Source of the DNA: Bacteroidota bacterium
GTDB taxonomy: Bacteria > Bacteroidota > Bacteroidia > Chitinophagales > Chitinophagaceae
Assembly (NCBI GenBank): GCA_021824365.1
Contig: JAKAKY010000006.1
Coordinates: 1-32,659 of the forward strand
DNA length: 32,659 nt
Direction of reading: 5' to 3'
Shown here: one piece after another, positions 17,424 through 26,089 of the stretch
Numbering within the stretch: position 1 is the first letter of the stretch
Layout: every line of letters starts with the position of its first letter
Program-made: the position numbers and the translations under genes
Notes under the pieces: model-generated
Told to the model about the DNA's origin: nothing
The model's input: the letters and a program-made list of their open reading frames with translations, nothing else
The model's database searches: none

Positions 17424-17744
17424 ATTCAAAAAATAGTTTTTGTGGGTGGATGGATGCTGCTTTGTACAAACAGTATTTGTATTTGCAGGGGTGGCAGACA
17501 AGTTTGGTTGGTTGATGAATGTTGTAGACATATTTTGAAACGATGATGGTATTTTACAATTAATCGTTTAAAAAGAATGGCGCTAAAGATAATGTGCATT
17601 GCCCATCGGCAATGGCCACAATTTAACAAAAACAGGCAAAAAGCCGAATTATTTTGCAGGAATATACAGGAGTGGTCATAAAAAAACGCCGTGTGTTGAT
17701 GCAGTGCGGCGTTCATATATAAAATTTAGTATAAAAAAAAGATA
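17424..17744. other. Intergenic region between GH3 fusion and DUF5606 genes
   Basis: About 320 bases without a gene I can support. It holds the terminator of the DUF5606 gene at 17680-17713 and, on the minus strand, must carry the promoter of the GH3 fusion gene. A 96-codon minus-strand frame here overlaps the terminator and has no protein-like composition. Nothing else was recognised. Confidence 0.6.
17680..17713 (-). terminator. Rho-independent terminator of the DUF5606 gene
   Basis: Read on the minus strand, AACGCCG (17713-17707) pairs perfectly with CGGCGTT (17691-17685) and is followed by a T run. It begins about 30 bases after the stop codon of the DUF5606 gene and isolates it from the GH3 fusion gene. 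Confidence 0.88.
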
Positions 17745-18164
17745 TTATCCTTCAGTTGCTACTTCTTCCGAATCGGAAAGTTCGGGTAATTCAATAGCAA
17801 TATCATTTTGTTTGATGATGCCGTACCAGCGCACCATTTTCTTCATATCGCTGGCATACACCCGGTCAAAATCCATTTCAGGATATACTTTTTTGAAGTA
17901 GTTCAGGATGGCTTTGGGGTCTTTTTCTGAGGGTATTACTTCTGAACTTTTATCCATCGCTTTAAACACTTCCACTAAGTTCACATTTTCACGAACGGTA
18001 AATATTTCGATGCTTTCAATATGCGAAAAATGATGAACGCGGCTGCTCACAAATTTGGTGATATTGTCATCTAATGAGCGCACAATAGCCCCATCGGTTT
18101 TACTGCCTGCCAGTTCAAACAAACCACTCATACCTGAAATAGCAATTAACTTTCTATATTCCAT
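17745..18164 (-). CDS. DUF5606 family protein
   Basis: A soluble protein of about 139 residues, conserved across Bacteroidota but uncharacterised. The N-terminus MEYRKLIAISGMSGLFELAG followed by KTDGAIVRSLDD and KFVSSRVHHFSHIESIEIFT is the DUF5606 signature. The middle (NVNLVEVFKAM) and the helical end (DPKAILNYFKKVYPEMDFD, VRWYGIIKQNDI) also fit, and the tail is acidic (LPELSDSEEVATEG). There is no signal peptide or membrane segment. The frame extends to 18212, but the ATG at 18164 gives the family N-terminus. It has its own terminator and a long upstream region, so it is probably a single-gene unit. Confidence 0.9.
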   Translation of the reverse strand: MEYRKLIAISGMSGLFELAGSKTDGAIVRSLDDNITKFVSSRVHHFSHIESIEIFTVRENVNLVEVFKAMDKSSEVIPSEKDPKAILNYFKKVYPEMDFDRVYASDMKKMVRWYGIIKQNDIAIELPELSDSEEVATEG

Positions 18165-18666
18165 ACTTCCTATTTTATTGGCTGCAAAGTAAGGGGAAAG
18201 ATGTAAAAACAATCATAAACATTTTTGGATGATGGTATTTGTGGTAGCAGCAGTATGCTTAAATAAGTGCTGTCTAACCTTGGGTATAGTTCCCGTTTCC
18301 GATGTTATATATTCATGGGAATATATTGCAAAACTGACAGGCAACAAAATCGATACATGTTCGATACAAATTCGGTTTTCAACGCTGTTGAGTCGAATCT
18401 TTTTCGAAGCGGGTGGATAGCTGGTAAAGTATTATTTTTATGACGAAGTGGCAGGTGTGGTGGGTTTGAGAGATGAATTAAATAACCAAATAATATGATA
18501 AGAGGTAGTCATGGCCCATCTTTCTATTATTGATAGGTGTTTACAATTCACTCCTCTTTTTCTTTGCCACCTGCTCCAAACTCATTAATTTCATACCTGC
18601 TTGCAGCCATATGCCATTTAGGGCATTGCCTGTTTCATTCCTAACATAATCAATCAGCAAACGCTT
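18165..18666. other. Long divergent intergenic region
   Basis: About 500 bases between the divergent DUF5606 and DUF1080 genes, so it should hold both promoters. A + strand frame at 18229-18420 is not protein-like overall. A short peptide-like stretch (YYFYDEVAGVVGLRDELNN) occurs at about 18429-18485 but is only about 20 codons between stops. No clear hairpin, tRNA or repeat was recognised. Confidence 0.55.
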
Positions 18667-19608
18667 ATGAAAAAGCTATCTTTCCTTACACTTTTTTTGG
18701 TTTGTATCAGTATTAAATCCAATGCTCAGGTAGTTATCCCACCGGAAGGTTCTCCTTTAGAAGGCAGATGGGATATGGTATTACAGGTTAACGGTAAGGC
18801 ATTGCCTTCCTGGCTGGGGGTATATCATTCCGGGTTGAAAACTTTGGTAGGACAATTTGTTGGCCCCGGCGGTAGTGCCCGGCCTATTTCGGAAGTGTTT
18901 TTTGAAAACAATCAAATGCATTTTGCCATTCCGCCACAATGGGAACAATCCAACAAATATTTATCCATGGAAGGTACCTTACAGGGCGATAGTTTGGCAG
19001 GCACCGGTATTAGTAGTGAAGGGGAACATTTTACCTGGTCGGCACACCGGGCACCCGGTCTGCATCGGGATAAACCCATTGTTTGGGGACAGCCGATTAA
19101 ACTCTTCAACGGTAAAAACCTCAGTGGCTGGCATGCAATGGGGAAAAACCAATGGGTGGTTGAAAATGGGGTTTTAAAAAGCCCGCATTCGGGTGCTAAT
19201 TTAGTGAGCGATAAAGTATTTAATGATTTTAAACTGCATATTGAATTTCGTTATCCCACAGAAAGTAACAGCGGTGTGTATTTACGCGGACGATATGAAG
19301 TACAGATTATAGACAGTAAAGGCAAAGAGCCCGCCGTGGGTTTGTTCAGCGCCATTTACGGCTTTATTGCACCGAGCGAAATGGTGGCCAAATCGCCCAA
19401 TGAGTGGCAGTCGTATGATATTACTTTGGTGGGAAGAATGGTCACCGTGATTGCCAATGGCGTAAAAGTAATTTGCAACCGCGAAATACCCGGCATTACC
19501 GGTGGTGCATTAGATAGTAAGGAAGAAAACCCCGGCCCCATTTATTTTCAGGGTGATCATGGTCCGATTGAATTTCGGAATATTGTGATTATACCGGCGA
19601 AAGAGTGA
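18667..19608 (+). CDS. Secreted DUF1080 (3-keto-disaccharide hydrolase-like) protein
   Basis: A 313-residue protein with a signal peptide (FLTLFLVCISIKSNAQ). Residues about 25-135 form an extra beta-rich N-terminal domain (EGRWDMVLQVNGK, AIPPQWEQ). Residues about 140-310 are a DUF1080 concanavalin-like domain: IKLFNGKNLSGWHAMG, WVVENGVL, LHIEFRYPTESNSGVYLRG, YEVQIID, EWQSYDITLVGRMV and the ending GPIYFQGDHGPIEFRNI. DUF1080 proteins include 3-keto-disaccharide hydrolases and are common in carbohydrate-degrading Bacteroidota and Planctomycetes. Catalytic specificity cannot be read here. The gene stands alone, followed by about 175 non-coding bases. Confidence 0.92.
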   Translation: MKKLSFLTLFLVCISIKSNAQVVIPPEGSPLEGRWDMVLQVNGKALPSWLGVYHSGLKTLVGQFVGPGGSARPISEVFFENNQMHFAIPPQWEQSNKYLSMEGTLQGDSLAGTGISSEGEHFTWSAHRAPGLHRDKPIVWGQPIKLFNGKNLSGWHAMGKNQWVVENGVLKSPHSGANLVSDKVFNDFKLHIEFRYPTESNSGVYLRGRYEVQIIDSKGKEPAVGLFSAIYGFIAPSEMVAKSPNEWQSYDITLVGRMVTVIANGVKVICNREIPGITGGALDSKEENPGPIYFQGDHGPIEFRNIVIIPAKE

Positions 19609-19784
19609 GCTGCCACTGTTACTAATTTGTAATTGGATAAACTCAAATGGCTAAAAGCTTTTATTAAATAAAAAATTAGTTATCACATAATAATTTAAAA
19701 GAAATTTAAGCCAAATAAACTGTTCTCTTCTCTTATCTTCACTCGCATACTGACGAAATTAAATTAATTTAAATAGATGAGGTA

Positions 19785-20492
19785 GTGAAGGTAAAATTAT
19801 TGTTTTCAATTTTGTTGTTATGCTTTTTTGTTCGTGTGCATGCACAATGGGTACTAAATTTTGGAACCGCTGCTACCGTACAACCCAAAAATTTTGTTTT
19901 TATTAGTGGAACAGGCGGACAGGTTACATATATTAAAAACCCAAACACGGCAAATTTTACTCCTTTTTTAGCACATGCAGGGATACGAGTAGGTGTTTTA
20001 AAAAATTTAGATATAGGTTACAGGCTTTGTACAATTCTTTTGCCATGGACAGCCATAGGCCCAACTTTAGGAAGTGCCATTGATGCGAAACTGCGATTAA
20101 CCAATAATACAGCGCCATACCAAATTGCAGTGATTGCAGGCGGTGGTTATGCTTATTTGAAAATATTTGACAATCATAAATCTGCCTGGTCTCCCGGTAT
20201 GGCTTTATCTATAACAAAACAGTTAAATAAAACTACATCAATTACTTTCAATAGCAGGCTTTTGCAAACAGTTTTACCAACGGCAGTAGGTGGAAAAATG
20301 GATAATTATGTAAATGTAATTGGCGAAAGTATTGGCCTATCGGGTAACCTGAATTCAGTAATAGGCATTATGCCCGAAATAGGTATTTTTCATTTAACTG
20401 GAAAAATAAATAATATTGAAAGTAATGGTATAGGGCTTCAGGCAGGTATTGTATTGAAAGTTGATTTTAAAAAGACCACTGCTGCCAGGTAA
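19785..20492 (+). CDS. Secreted protein of unknown function, possible beta-barrel
   Basis: 235 residues with a signal peptide (VKLLFSILLLCFFVRVHAQ). The start is GTG; no in-frame ATG lies between it and the upstream stop. The mature part alternates polar and hydrophobic residues with many glycines (GIRVGVLKNLDIGYRL, IAVIAGGGYAYLKI, GIGLQAGIVLKVDF) and ends in a strand near the C-terminus, which suggests an outer-membrane barrel of eight or more strands. I cannot assign a family. It lies alone between the DUF1080 and propeller genes, with no operon partner. Confidence 0.7.
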   Translation: MKVKLLFSILLLCFFVRVHAQWVLNFGTAATVQPKNFVFISGTGGQVTYIKNPNTANFTPFLAHAGIRVGVLKNLDIGYRLCTILLPWTAIGPTLGSAIDAKLRLTNNTAPYQIAVIAGGGYAYLKIFDNHKSAWSPGMALSITKQLNKTTSITFNSRLLQTVLPTAVGGKMDNYVNVIGESIGLSGNLNSVIGIMPEIGIFHLTGKINNIESNGIGLQAGIVLKVDFKKTTAAR

Positions 20493-20702
20493 TTGCCGTT
20501 ATGACCAATCATCGTTTGTCCTTCCTGATTTGATTCCACAAATTGAGTTCGAACTTGTGAATTGGCTTCTTCCTTACAGCAATTTTACTGATTTGAGCAG
20601 ATTGGAGGATTAACCGTAATTTATCTACCTTTTTTCTCTTTTTCATGTTTTATGAAGCTTTAAGTAGCCATTCATTCATTTTTTAACTATCACCTTCCTT
20701 TT

Positions 20703-21749
20703 ATGAAACCATGTATATATTGTAACAGGAGTCGTTCAGTTGTTCGATTGGTGTTGATTTTACTGAGTTGCACAATTACTGCCCATGCACAAACAGCTAC
20801 ACAACGTATTTTATTAGCCATTTCAAAAGCCAGTCATACATTGGCCATGGTAAACCCGGAAAATCTGCAAGTAATTGCACAAATTCCGGTGGGTAGTGAT
20901 CCGCATGAAGTAATTGCCTCTGCAGATGGCAAAACGGCATATGTATCTATTTATGGTGGTGGTACTTTACATACATTGAATGTAATTGATTTGGTGGCTC
21001 AAAAACCTTTACCCGATATAGATACCCAACCATTATTAGGTCCGCACGGTCTCACCTTTGTAAATGGTACACTCTGGTTTACTGCAGAAGGCTCTAAATG
21101 TGTGGGCCGTTATAATCCTGCCAATCAGCAATTCGACTGGGTGATGGGTACCGGGCAGGATAGAACACACATGATATATGTTACACCCAATGGCAAAGAA
21201 GTGTATACAACCAATGTTGCTTCCGGCACGGTGAGTGTTTTATCAGAAACCATGTTTACGCCATTTACCGGGGCACCGGCACACAAAGACTGGACACAAA
21301 CCATTATACCTACTGCAAAGGGAGCGGAAGGAATGGATGTTTCGCCTAACGGGGAGGAATTATGGACTGCTTCTTCAGAGAATGGAAATATTTATATCAT
21401 TCATCTTACAACAAAAAAAGCAGCAGCCATTATTGATGCAAAGATTGCAGGCGCTAACCGTTTAAAATTTACACCAGATGGTAAAATGGTGTTTATTTCA
21501 AGTCTTAAAACAGGCTATTTAGCTATTTATGATGCCAATACCCATAAAGAAATAAAAAGATTAGCATTGGGCCGTGGGGCTGCCGGTATATTAATGGATG
21601 CTGTTCAACAACAGGCTTTTGTGGCTTGTTCTGCCGATGATTATATTGCAGTGATTGGCCTGGGCCGATCAACAATAGAAGTATATCAATATTGGATAGG
21701 ATGTGTAATTTTTTTTGACGCATCCATCAAAGCTTTTATTTTCTGCTAA
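20703..21749 (+). CDS. YVTN-type beta-propeller protein with divergent C-terminus
   Basis: 348 residues with a signal peptide (LVLILLSCTITAHAQ). It is a seven-bladed propeller of the YncE/cytochrome-D1-like class: repeats include LAMVNPENLQVIAQIPVGSD, PHEVIASADGKTAYVS, HMIYVTPNGKEVYTTNVASG, GMDVSPNGEELWTA and RLKFTPDGKMVFISS. These proteins are periplasmic or exported; no enzyme activity can be deduced. The last blade starts normally (FVACSADDYIAVI), but from about residue 317 the sequence departs from the usual ending (IDL, then EV, IxxG, EPDGLAW) and finishes in an unrelated hydrophobic tail, consistent with a frameshift or deletion near 21650-21700. The stop lies 35 bases before the hemolysin III ATG. 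Confidence 0.85.
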   Translation: MKPCIYCNRSRSVVRLVLILLSCTITAHAQTATQRILLAISKASHTLAMVNPENLQVIAQIPVGSDPHEVIASADGKTAYVSIYGGGTLHTLNVIDLVAQKPLPDIDTQPLLGPHGLTFVNGTLWFTAEGSKCVGRYNPANQQFDWVMGTGQDRTHMIYVTPNGKEVYTTNVASGTVSVLSETMFTPFTGAPAHKDWTQTIIPTAKGAEGMDVSPNGEELWTASSENGNIYIIHLTTKKAAAIIDAKIAGANRLKFTPDGKMVFISSLKTGYLAIYDANTHKEIKRLALGRGAAGILMDAVQQQAFVACSADDYIAVIGLGRSTIEVYQYWIGCVIFFDASIKAFIFC

Positions 21750-21783
21750 CTTTATAGGATTGTATTCTTTTAAAGCAATAGCC

Positions 21784-22425
21784 ATGCCACATCATGCCAC
21801 ATCTCCAAATACTTTAAAGCAGGAAATTGTGAATAGCATTATTCATGGCTTTGGTATTATTTTTGGCATAGTGAGTATACCGATATTAATTGTATTGGCA
21901 TTTAAAAGCAACCATACACCCGGTGTGATTGGCGCTGCTATATACGGATTTTGTTTTTTACAACTCTTCACCTTTTCTACCTTATACCATGGCTTTCAAA
22001 ATGTACAAATAAAGCGGGTATTGGAAATATTAGATCATATTAGTATTTATTTTCTGATTGCAGGAACGTATACACCTTTTTTGTTAATCTACCTGCACAA
22101 TAAGTTTGGCATTAGCTTATTAGTAATACTTTGGAGCTTAACTGCAATTGGTATTGTATTCAAAATATTTTTTACGGGAAAATGGAATATCATTTCCACG
22201 TTTATTTATATTGGAATGGGTTGCATTTTGTTGGTTGGCGGAAATACATTTTTTGTCACCATCCCTATACCTGTAATAACCATGATTGTAATAGGCGGCA
22301 TGCTTTATTTAATGGGTGTTGTATTTTATTTGTGGGATAAATATCCCTATAACCACGCTATCTGGCATTTTTTTGTATTGGCTGCTGCCGTTTGTCATTA
22401 TGTAGCTATTTTATTAGCGGTGTAA
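21784..22425 (+). CDS. Hemolysin III family (PAQR/TrhA) membrane protein
   Basis: About 213 residues with seven predicted membrane helices. Family motifs are all present: EIVNSIIHGFG at the N-terminus, FSTLYHGF, LDHISIYFLIAGTYTPF, and H-x3-WHFFVLAAAVCH at the end. The serine, aspartate and three histidines are those that bind zinc in the PAQR fold. Bacterial members (YqfA/TrhA) influence membrane lipid homeostasis; the name hemolysin is historical. The frame runs upstream to 21715, but the ATG at 21784 gives the usual N-terminus and avoids overlap with the propeller gene. The following beta-lactamase starts about 50 bases after its stop, so the two may be co-transcribed. Confidence 0.94.
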   Translation: MPHHATSPNTLKQEIVNSIIHGFGIIFGIVSIPILIVLAFKSNHTPGVIGAAIYGFCFLQLFTFSTLYHGFQNVQIKRVLEILDHISIYFLIAGTYTPFLLIYLHNKFGISLLVILWSLTAIGIVFKIFFTGKWNIISTFIYIGMGCILLVGGNTFFVTIPIPVITMIVIGGMLYLMGVVFYLWDKYPYNHAIWHFFVLAAAVCHYVAILLAV

Positions 22426-22475
22426 TTTGTAATTTAACACCGTTATTCTGCTTTTATACTTTTTATTCAGATTTC

Positions 22476-23222
22476 ATGAAACAGTTACAATACATAGGTT
22501 TGATGTTTTTATTTGCACTTATTTTTTGTCAGATAACAATGGCACAACAAAAACATGCACCGCTTACCATTAGGCAATTGCACGGAGATTTTTATGTATA
22601 CATCACTTATGGTAACGTAGATGGATTGCTGTATCCCGCCAATGGAATGTATGTAGTTACCCGTAAAGGGGTTGTATTATTAGATACGCCATGGGATACC
22701 ACACAATTCCAACCTTTATTAGATAGTATTCAAAACCGTCACCATCAAAAAGTAGTATTGTGTATTGCTACGCATTTTCATGCCGACCGAACCATTGGGT
22801 TGCCTTATTACGCAACAAAGGGAATAGCTACTTACAGTTCAAAAGCAACACAAGACTTCTGTAAAGCAAAAAAGGAAGGGCTTGCTGAGCATGTGTTTAC
22901 GAAAGATACCGTTTTTACTGTGGGTAATTATCGTTTTCAAACATTTTATCCGGGTGAAGGGCATAGCAGCGATAATATAGTTGTTTGGTTTCCCAATGAT
23001 AAAATATTGTATGGTGGATGTTTCATTAAGAGTAAGGAAACAAATAATATCGGTAATCTGTCTGATGCCAATGTGCCTGCCTGGCGCACTTCTATCCAAA
23101 AAACCATCCGGCAATTTCCAAAAACTGCTTATGTAATACCCGGACATTTAGACGGGTATGGTACAGATAATTTACAACATACAGCACAGTTGGTTGATAA
23201 TTATCTGAAAAAGAATGAATAA
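22476..23222 (+). CDS. Subclass B1 metallo-beta-lactamase
   Basis: A 248-residue periplasmic zinc enzyme that hydrolyses beta-lactam antibiotics. A signal peptide (about 1-23, ending TMAQ) precedes the fold. All zinc ligands of subclass B1 are seen: H100, H102 and D104 in ATHFHADR, H163 in GEGHSSDN, C182 in YGGCFIKS and H224 in VIPGH. K185, which contacts the substrate carboxylate in B1 enzymes, and N194 in GNLSDAN are also present, as is LLDTPWD. The layout resembles the BlaB/IND/JOHN group of Bacteroidota. The ATG at 22476 is preferred over upstream in-frame codons because it starts the signal peptide. It has no mobile-element neighbours and appears intrinsic to the chromosome. Activity spectrum cannot be predicted. 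Confidence 0.93.
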   Translation: MKQLQYIGLMFLFALIFCQITMAQQKHAPLTIRQLHGDFYVYITYGNVDGLLYPANGMYVVTRKGVVLLDTPWDTTQFQPLLDSIQNRHHQKVVLCIATHFHADRTIGLPYYATKGIATYSSKATQDFCKAKKEGLAEHVFTKDTVFTVGNYRFQTFYPGEGHSSDNIVVWFPNDKILYGGCFIKSKETNNIGNLSDANVPAWRTSIQKTIRQFPKTAYVIPGHLDGYGTDNLQHTAQLVDNYLKKNE

Positions 23223-23294
23223 ACCTAATTTCAATCATGTTATAATCAATAAAAAAGCAACTGATACCTGTTTAACTTATTTAAAAAAAACAAT

Positions 23295-24254
23295 ATGTTT
23301 AAGTTTTTACCACTGCTTGTATTCATAGGGTTATACAATTTCACTTCGGCAAATGCACAAACAGATACGCTTTTTCAGGAAACTCCTATTACATTACATA
23401 GCTATACAGGTAATATCGGAGGTACATTAACCTTGCCAGGTATGCAGCAAAAAATGCCGGTAGCATTAATCATTGCGGGTTCAGGCCCAACCGATCGGAA
23501 TGGTAATAATAGCAGGATGAAAAATGAAAGTTTGAAAATGTTGGCCGATAGTCTGGCAAAGCATGGCATTGCTTCCGTTCGCTATGATAAACGTGGCGTT
23601 GGTGCCAGCAAAGATGCCTTGAAAAGTGAAGCGGACATTCGGTTTGAAGATTATGTGGAAGATGCAAAAAGTTGGATTGATTTACTGAGACAAGACTCCC
23701 GTTTCACTAAGGTAATTGTAGTTGGACATAGTGAAGGCTCGCTGATTGGCATGTTGGCTGCAAAGGATAATGCCAATGCATTTGTGTCGGTTGCCGGTGC
23801 CGGTAAACCTGCCGGAGCAATACTGAAAGAGCAATTAGCCGGTCAGCCGGAAACCATTCGGCATATCATATATACTGATATTGATACGTTAGAAACTGGT
23901 AAAACATTGCAGTACGTCAGCCCCTTACTGTATGCCTTATTCAGGCCTTCGGTACAACCTTATTTAATTTCGTGGTTTCGGTATAATCCGGCTACTGCTA
24001 TTCAGCAATTAGGCAGTATGCCTGTATGCATTATTCAGGGTACAAATGATATTCAGGCAAATGAGGGAGATGCAGAATTGTTGGCAAAGGCAAATCCAAA
24101 AGCAATACTGGTGATCATTCCGAATATGAACCATGTTTTTAAAATGGTTACCGGAGATAGAAATGCCAATATAGCTACCTACAATAATCCGCAACTACCC
24201 ATCAGCGAACAATTGGTGTATGCACTGGTAACATTCATTTACCCGTTACATTAA
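23295..24254 (+). CDS. Secreted alpha/beta hydrolase
   Basis: 319 residues with a signal peptide ending NAQ. The alpha/beta fold shows the oxyanion region LIIAGSGPTDRNGNN, then VRYDKRGVGAS, the nucleophile elbow GHSEGS (serine), an acidic residue in IIQGTNDIQ and the catalytic histidine in PNMNHVFK. This matches the serine aminopeptidase/acyl-esterase-like group, acting outside the cytoplasm on esters or peptides; the substrate is unknown. It follows the metallo-beta-lactamase by 72 bases and may share its transcript. Convergent with the MFS gene, 21 bases after its stop, with no clear terminator seen between. Confidence 0.92.
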   Translation: MFKFLPLLVFIGLYNFTSANAQTDTLFQETPITLHSYTGNIGGTLTLPGMQQKMPVALIIAGSGPTDRNGNNSRMKNESLKMLADSLAKHGIASVRYDKRGVGASKDALKSEADIRFEDYVEDAKSWIDLLRQDSRFTKVIVVGHSEGSLIGMLAAKDNANAFVSVAGAGKPAGAILKEQLAGQPETIRHIIYTDIDTLETGKTLQYVSPLLYALFRPSVQPYLISWFRYNPATAIQQLGSMPVCIIQGTNDIQANEGDAELLAKANPKAILVIIPNMNHVFKMVTGDRNANIATYNNPQLPISEQLVYALVTFIYPLH

Positions 24255-24275
24255 GCAGTGATTAACAAATTGCAA

Positions 24276-25583
24276 TTAATGCAGTACCACAGTGCTTTCC
24301 ATATTTTCTAAAGCAATGCCTTTGGTTTCGGGCATCATTTTCCATACATACAACAATTGTAACACCATCATAAAAGCAAAGAAACCAAAAATGAGGGTCC
24401 CTGATACAGTTGCTGCGAAAAAGGGAAATACCTGAGCAACCAAAGCAGCAAATGTCCAATGTGTTAAACAACCAAACGAAGTTCCACTGGCACGGATGGC
24501 ATTGGGAAAGAGTTCAGATAAAAATACCCATATTACTGCACCCTGCCCAACAGCATGCGCTGCAATAAAAATAAAAACATAATACACAATCATGCTGTGA
24601 TTGGAGCTGTTAAATGCAATGGCAATTAATGATAAAGAAATAATATATCCGAAAGAGCCGATAAACATTAAAGTTCTGCGGCCAAACTTATCGATCAGCG
24701 ACCAGCCAATGATGGTAAAAATTAAATTAACCACACCTATGCCCACTGTTGAAAACAAAGCAGCACTGCGGCCAATACCGGCCATTTCAAACACTTTTGG
24801 GGCAAAATAAATAATGGCATTGATGCCGGAAAGTTGGTTAAAAAATGCAATGAAAAAAGCCAGTAACAACAATCGGGTATTCTTTTTCTGAAACAGTTTT
24901 TCTGTATTAGAACTAACCGAGTTTTTAATACGTTCAATTAAATGGTCGGTAGTATCTTCTGTTAAGGCCAAAACTTTTCTGGCAGTAGCATCATCTTTTT
25001 TATACAATACTAACCAACGGGGTGTTTCCGGGGTAAACAACATTAATATGGAAAATGCGGCAGATGGTATGGCCACTACACCCAGCATCCATCGCCAGTC
25101 GTTTTTCCCATCAAAGCCCTGTAATAAGTAATTAGAAAAATAAGCAATTAAAATACCGGCCACCACATTTAATTGAAAAGATATCACCATTCGGCCTCTG
25201 TATTTAGCAGGTGCTATTTCAGAAATATAAACCGGCGCTACTACTGATGAGGCGCCAATACTTAATCCGCTAACAAAACGAAAAATCATAAATGCATATA
25301 CGTTGGTAGAAACGGCTGCACCTATGGAAGTGGTTAAAAATAAAATACCAATCCAGAATAAAGATTTTCTCCTGCCTATTTTATTGGCGGGGATATTACC
25401 CAATGCAGCTCCAAACGCAGTTCCATACAATGCCATGGCAATGGCGGTTCCATGCATCCAGTTACTGAGTTGCCATAGTTCTTGTATGGCCTGTTCTGCA
25501 CCGGAAATTACGGCTACATCCATACCAAACAATAAACCACCTAAACCAACGGTAATTGACCATAAAACCAATTTTTTATTCAT
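24276..25583 (-). CDS. Sugar-porter MFS transporter
   Basis: A 435-residue inner-membrane symporter with 12 helices. Sugar-porter signatures are clear: GRRKSLFWIG between helices 2 and 3, RFVSGLSIGASSVVAPVYISE, the central PETPRWLVLYKK, NQLSGINAIIYFAPKVFEMAG in helix 7, DKFGRRTLMF, and PETKG near the C-terminus. It belongs with XylE/GlcP-type proton-sugar carriers. The glutamine-leucine-serine motif (NQLSGIN) indicates hexose or pentose transport; which sugar is not determined. It lies 53 bases after the ferredoxin-CDGSH gene on the same strand, so co-transcription is possible but functionally unclear. Confidence 0.94.
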   Translation of the reverse strand: MNKKLVLWSITVGLGGLLFGMDVAVISGAEQAIQELWQLSNWMHGTAIAMALYGTAFGAALGNIPANKIGRRKSLFWIGILFLTTSIGAAVSTNVYAFMIFRFVSGLSIGASSVVAPVYISEIAPAKYRGRMVISFQLNVVAGILIAYFSNYLLQGFDGKNDWRWMLGVVAIPSAAFSILMLFTPETPRWLVLYKKDDATARKVLALTEDTTDHLIERIKNSVSSNTEKLFQKKNTRLLLLAFFIAFFNQLSGINAIIYFAPKVFEMAGIGRSAALFSTVGIGVVNLIFTIIGWSLIDKFGRRTLMFIGSFGYIISLSLIAIAFNSSNHSMIVYYVFIFIAAHAVGQGAVIWVFLSELFPNAIRASGTSFGCLTHWTFAALVAQVFPFFAATVSGTLIFGFFAFMMVLQLLYVWKMMPETKGIALENMESTVVLH

Positions 25584-25636
25584 GTGGCAAATTTTTATTT
25601 GAGACCCATCAATTGAAAGGGTGAAATTTAATTATT

Positions 25637-26089
25637 TTATTCTGATGGCACTATACCATCTTTAAAGCCTGCCTTTTTGTGAGTGCCATCGCAAAAGGGT
25701 TTATTATCCGATTGGCCGCATCTGCAAAAAGCAGTCACTTTATTTTTTCTGGTTTCATGACCAAAGGCATCTTTTATCAGTACATTTCCATACACCAATA
25801 AGGGTCCGCTGGGAACTGCTTCTAATTTGGTTTCCGCCTGTACTTCAACAGAATGTTCATCCTCTTCATCATTGTTGTAATAAGATAAAGCGCCTGAAGG
25901 GCATTGATTTACTTGTGCCATTAATTGTGTGGTATCTGTATGCTGCATATTAATCCAAGGTTTTAATACAGTATTAAATACTAGTGGTAATCCACGTACA
26001 CAAATACCCGAATGAATGCAAACGCCCGGTTTCCATACAATGGTAATTTCACCATTAGAATATTTTTTGATCATGGTTTCTTTATTCAT
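25637..26089 (-). CDS. Ferredoxin-like (Fer4_19) plus CDGSH iron-sulfur protein
   Basis: 150 residues in two iron-sulfur parts. Residues about 10-75 are a Fer4_19 domain with the pattern GVCIHSGICVRGLP-x-VF and, later, QCPSGAL; it holds three cysteines. After an acidic linker comes a CDGSH zinc-finger-like domain (about 95-145) with CRCGQSDNKPFCDGTH, the C-x-C-x2-S-x3-P-x-C-D-G-T-H signature for a [2Fe-2S] cluster. Redox or cluster-transfer roles are likely, with no specific partner known. Its ATG overlaps the OsmC stop in an ATGA, so translation is coupled with OsmC, suggesting a joint role in oxidative stress. The MFS gene follows. Confidence 0.92.
   Translation of the reverse strand: MNKETMIKKYSNGEITIVWKPGVCIHSGICVRGLPLVFNTVLKPWINMQHTDTTQLMAQVNQCPSGALSYYNNDEEDEHSVEVQAETKLEAVPSGPLLVYGNVLIKDAFGHETRKNKVTAFCRCGQSDNKPFCDGTHKKAGFKDGIVPSE

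Noticed and set aside
17426-17716. A 96-codon minus-strand frame beyond the GH3 fusion start
   Set aside because: It spans the terminator of the DUF5606 gene, overlaps the GH3 upstream region and has a composition rich in His, Phe and Cys without any recognised motif.
18229-18420. A 63-codon + strand frame in the long intergenic region
   Set aside because: No signal peptide, no motif and an unremarkable start; most likely a chance frame.
18429-18485. Short peptide-like stretch YYFYDEVAGVVGLRDELNN
   Set aside because: Only about 20 codons between in-frame stops, too little to call a remnant gene.
21784-23222. Idea that hemolysin III and the metallo-beta-lactamase came in on a mobile element
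   Set aside because: No transposase, inverted repeats or att-like repeats are visible nearby, and base usage looks like that of the neighbours.
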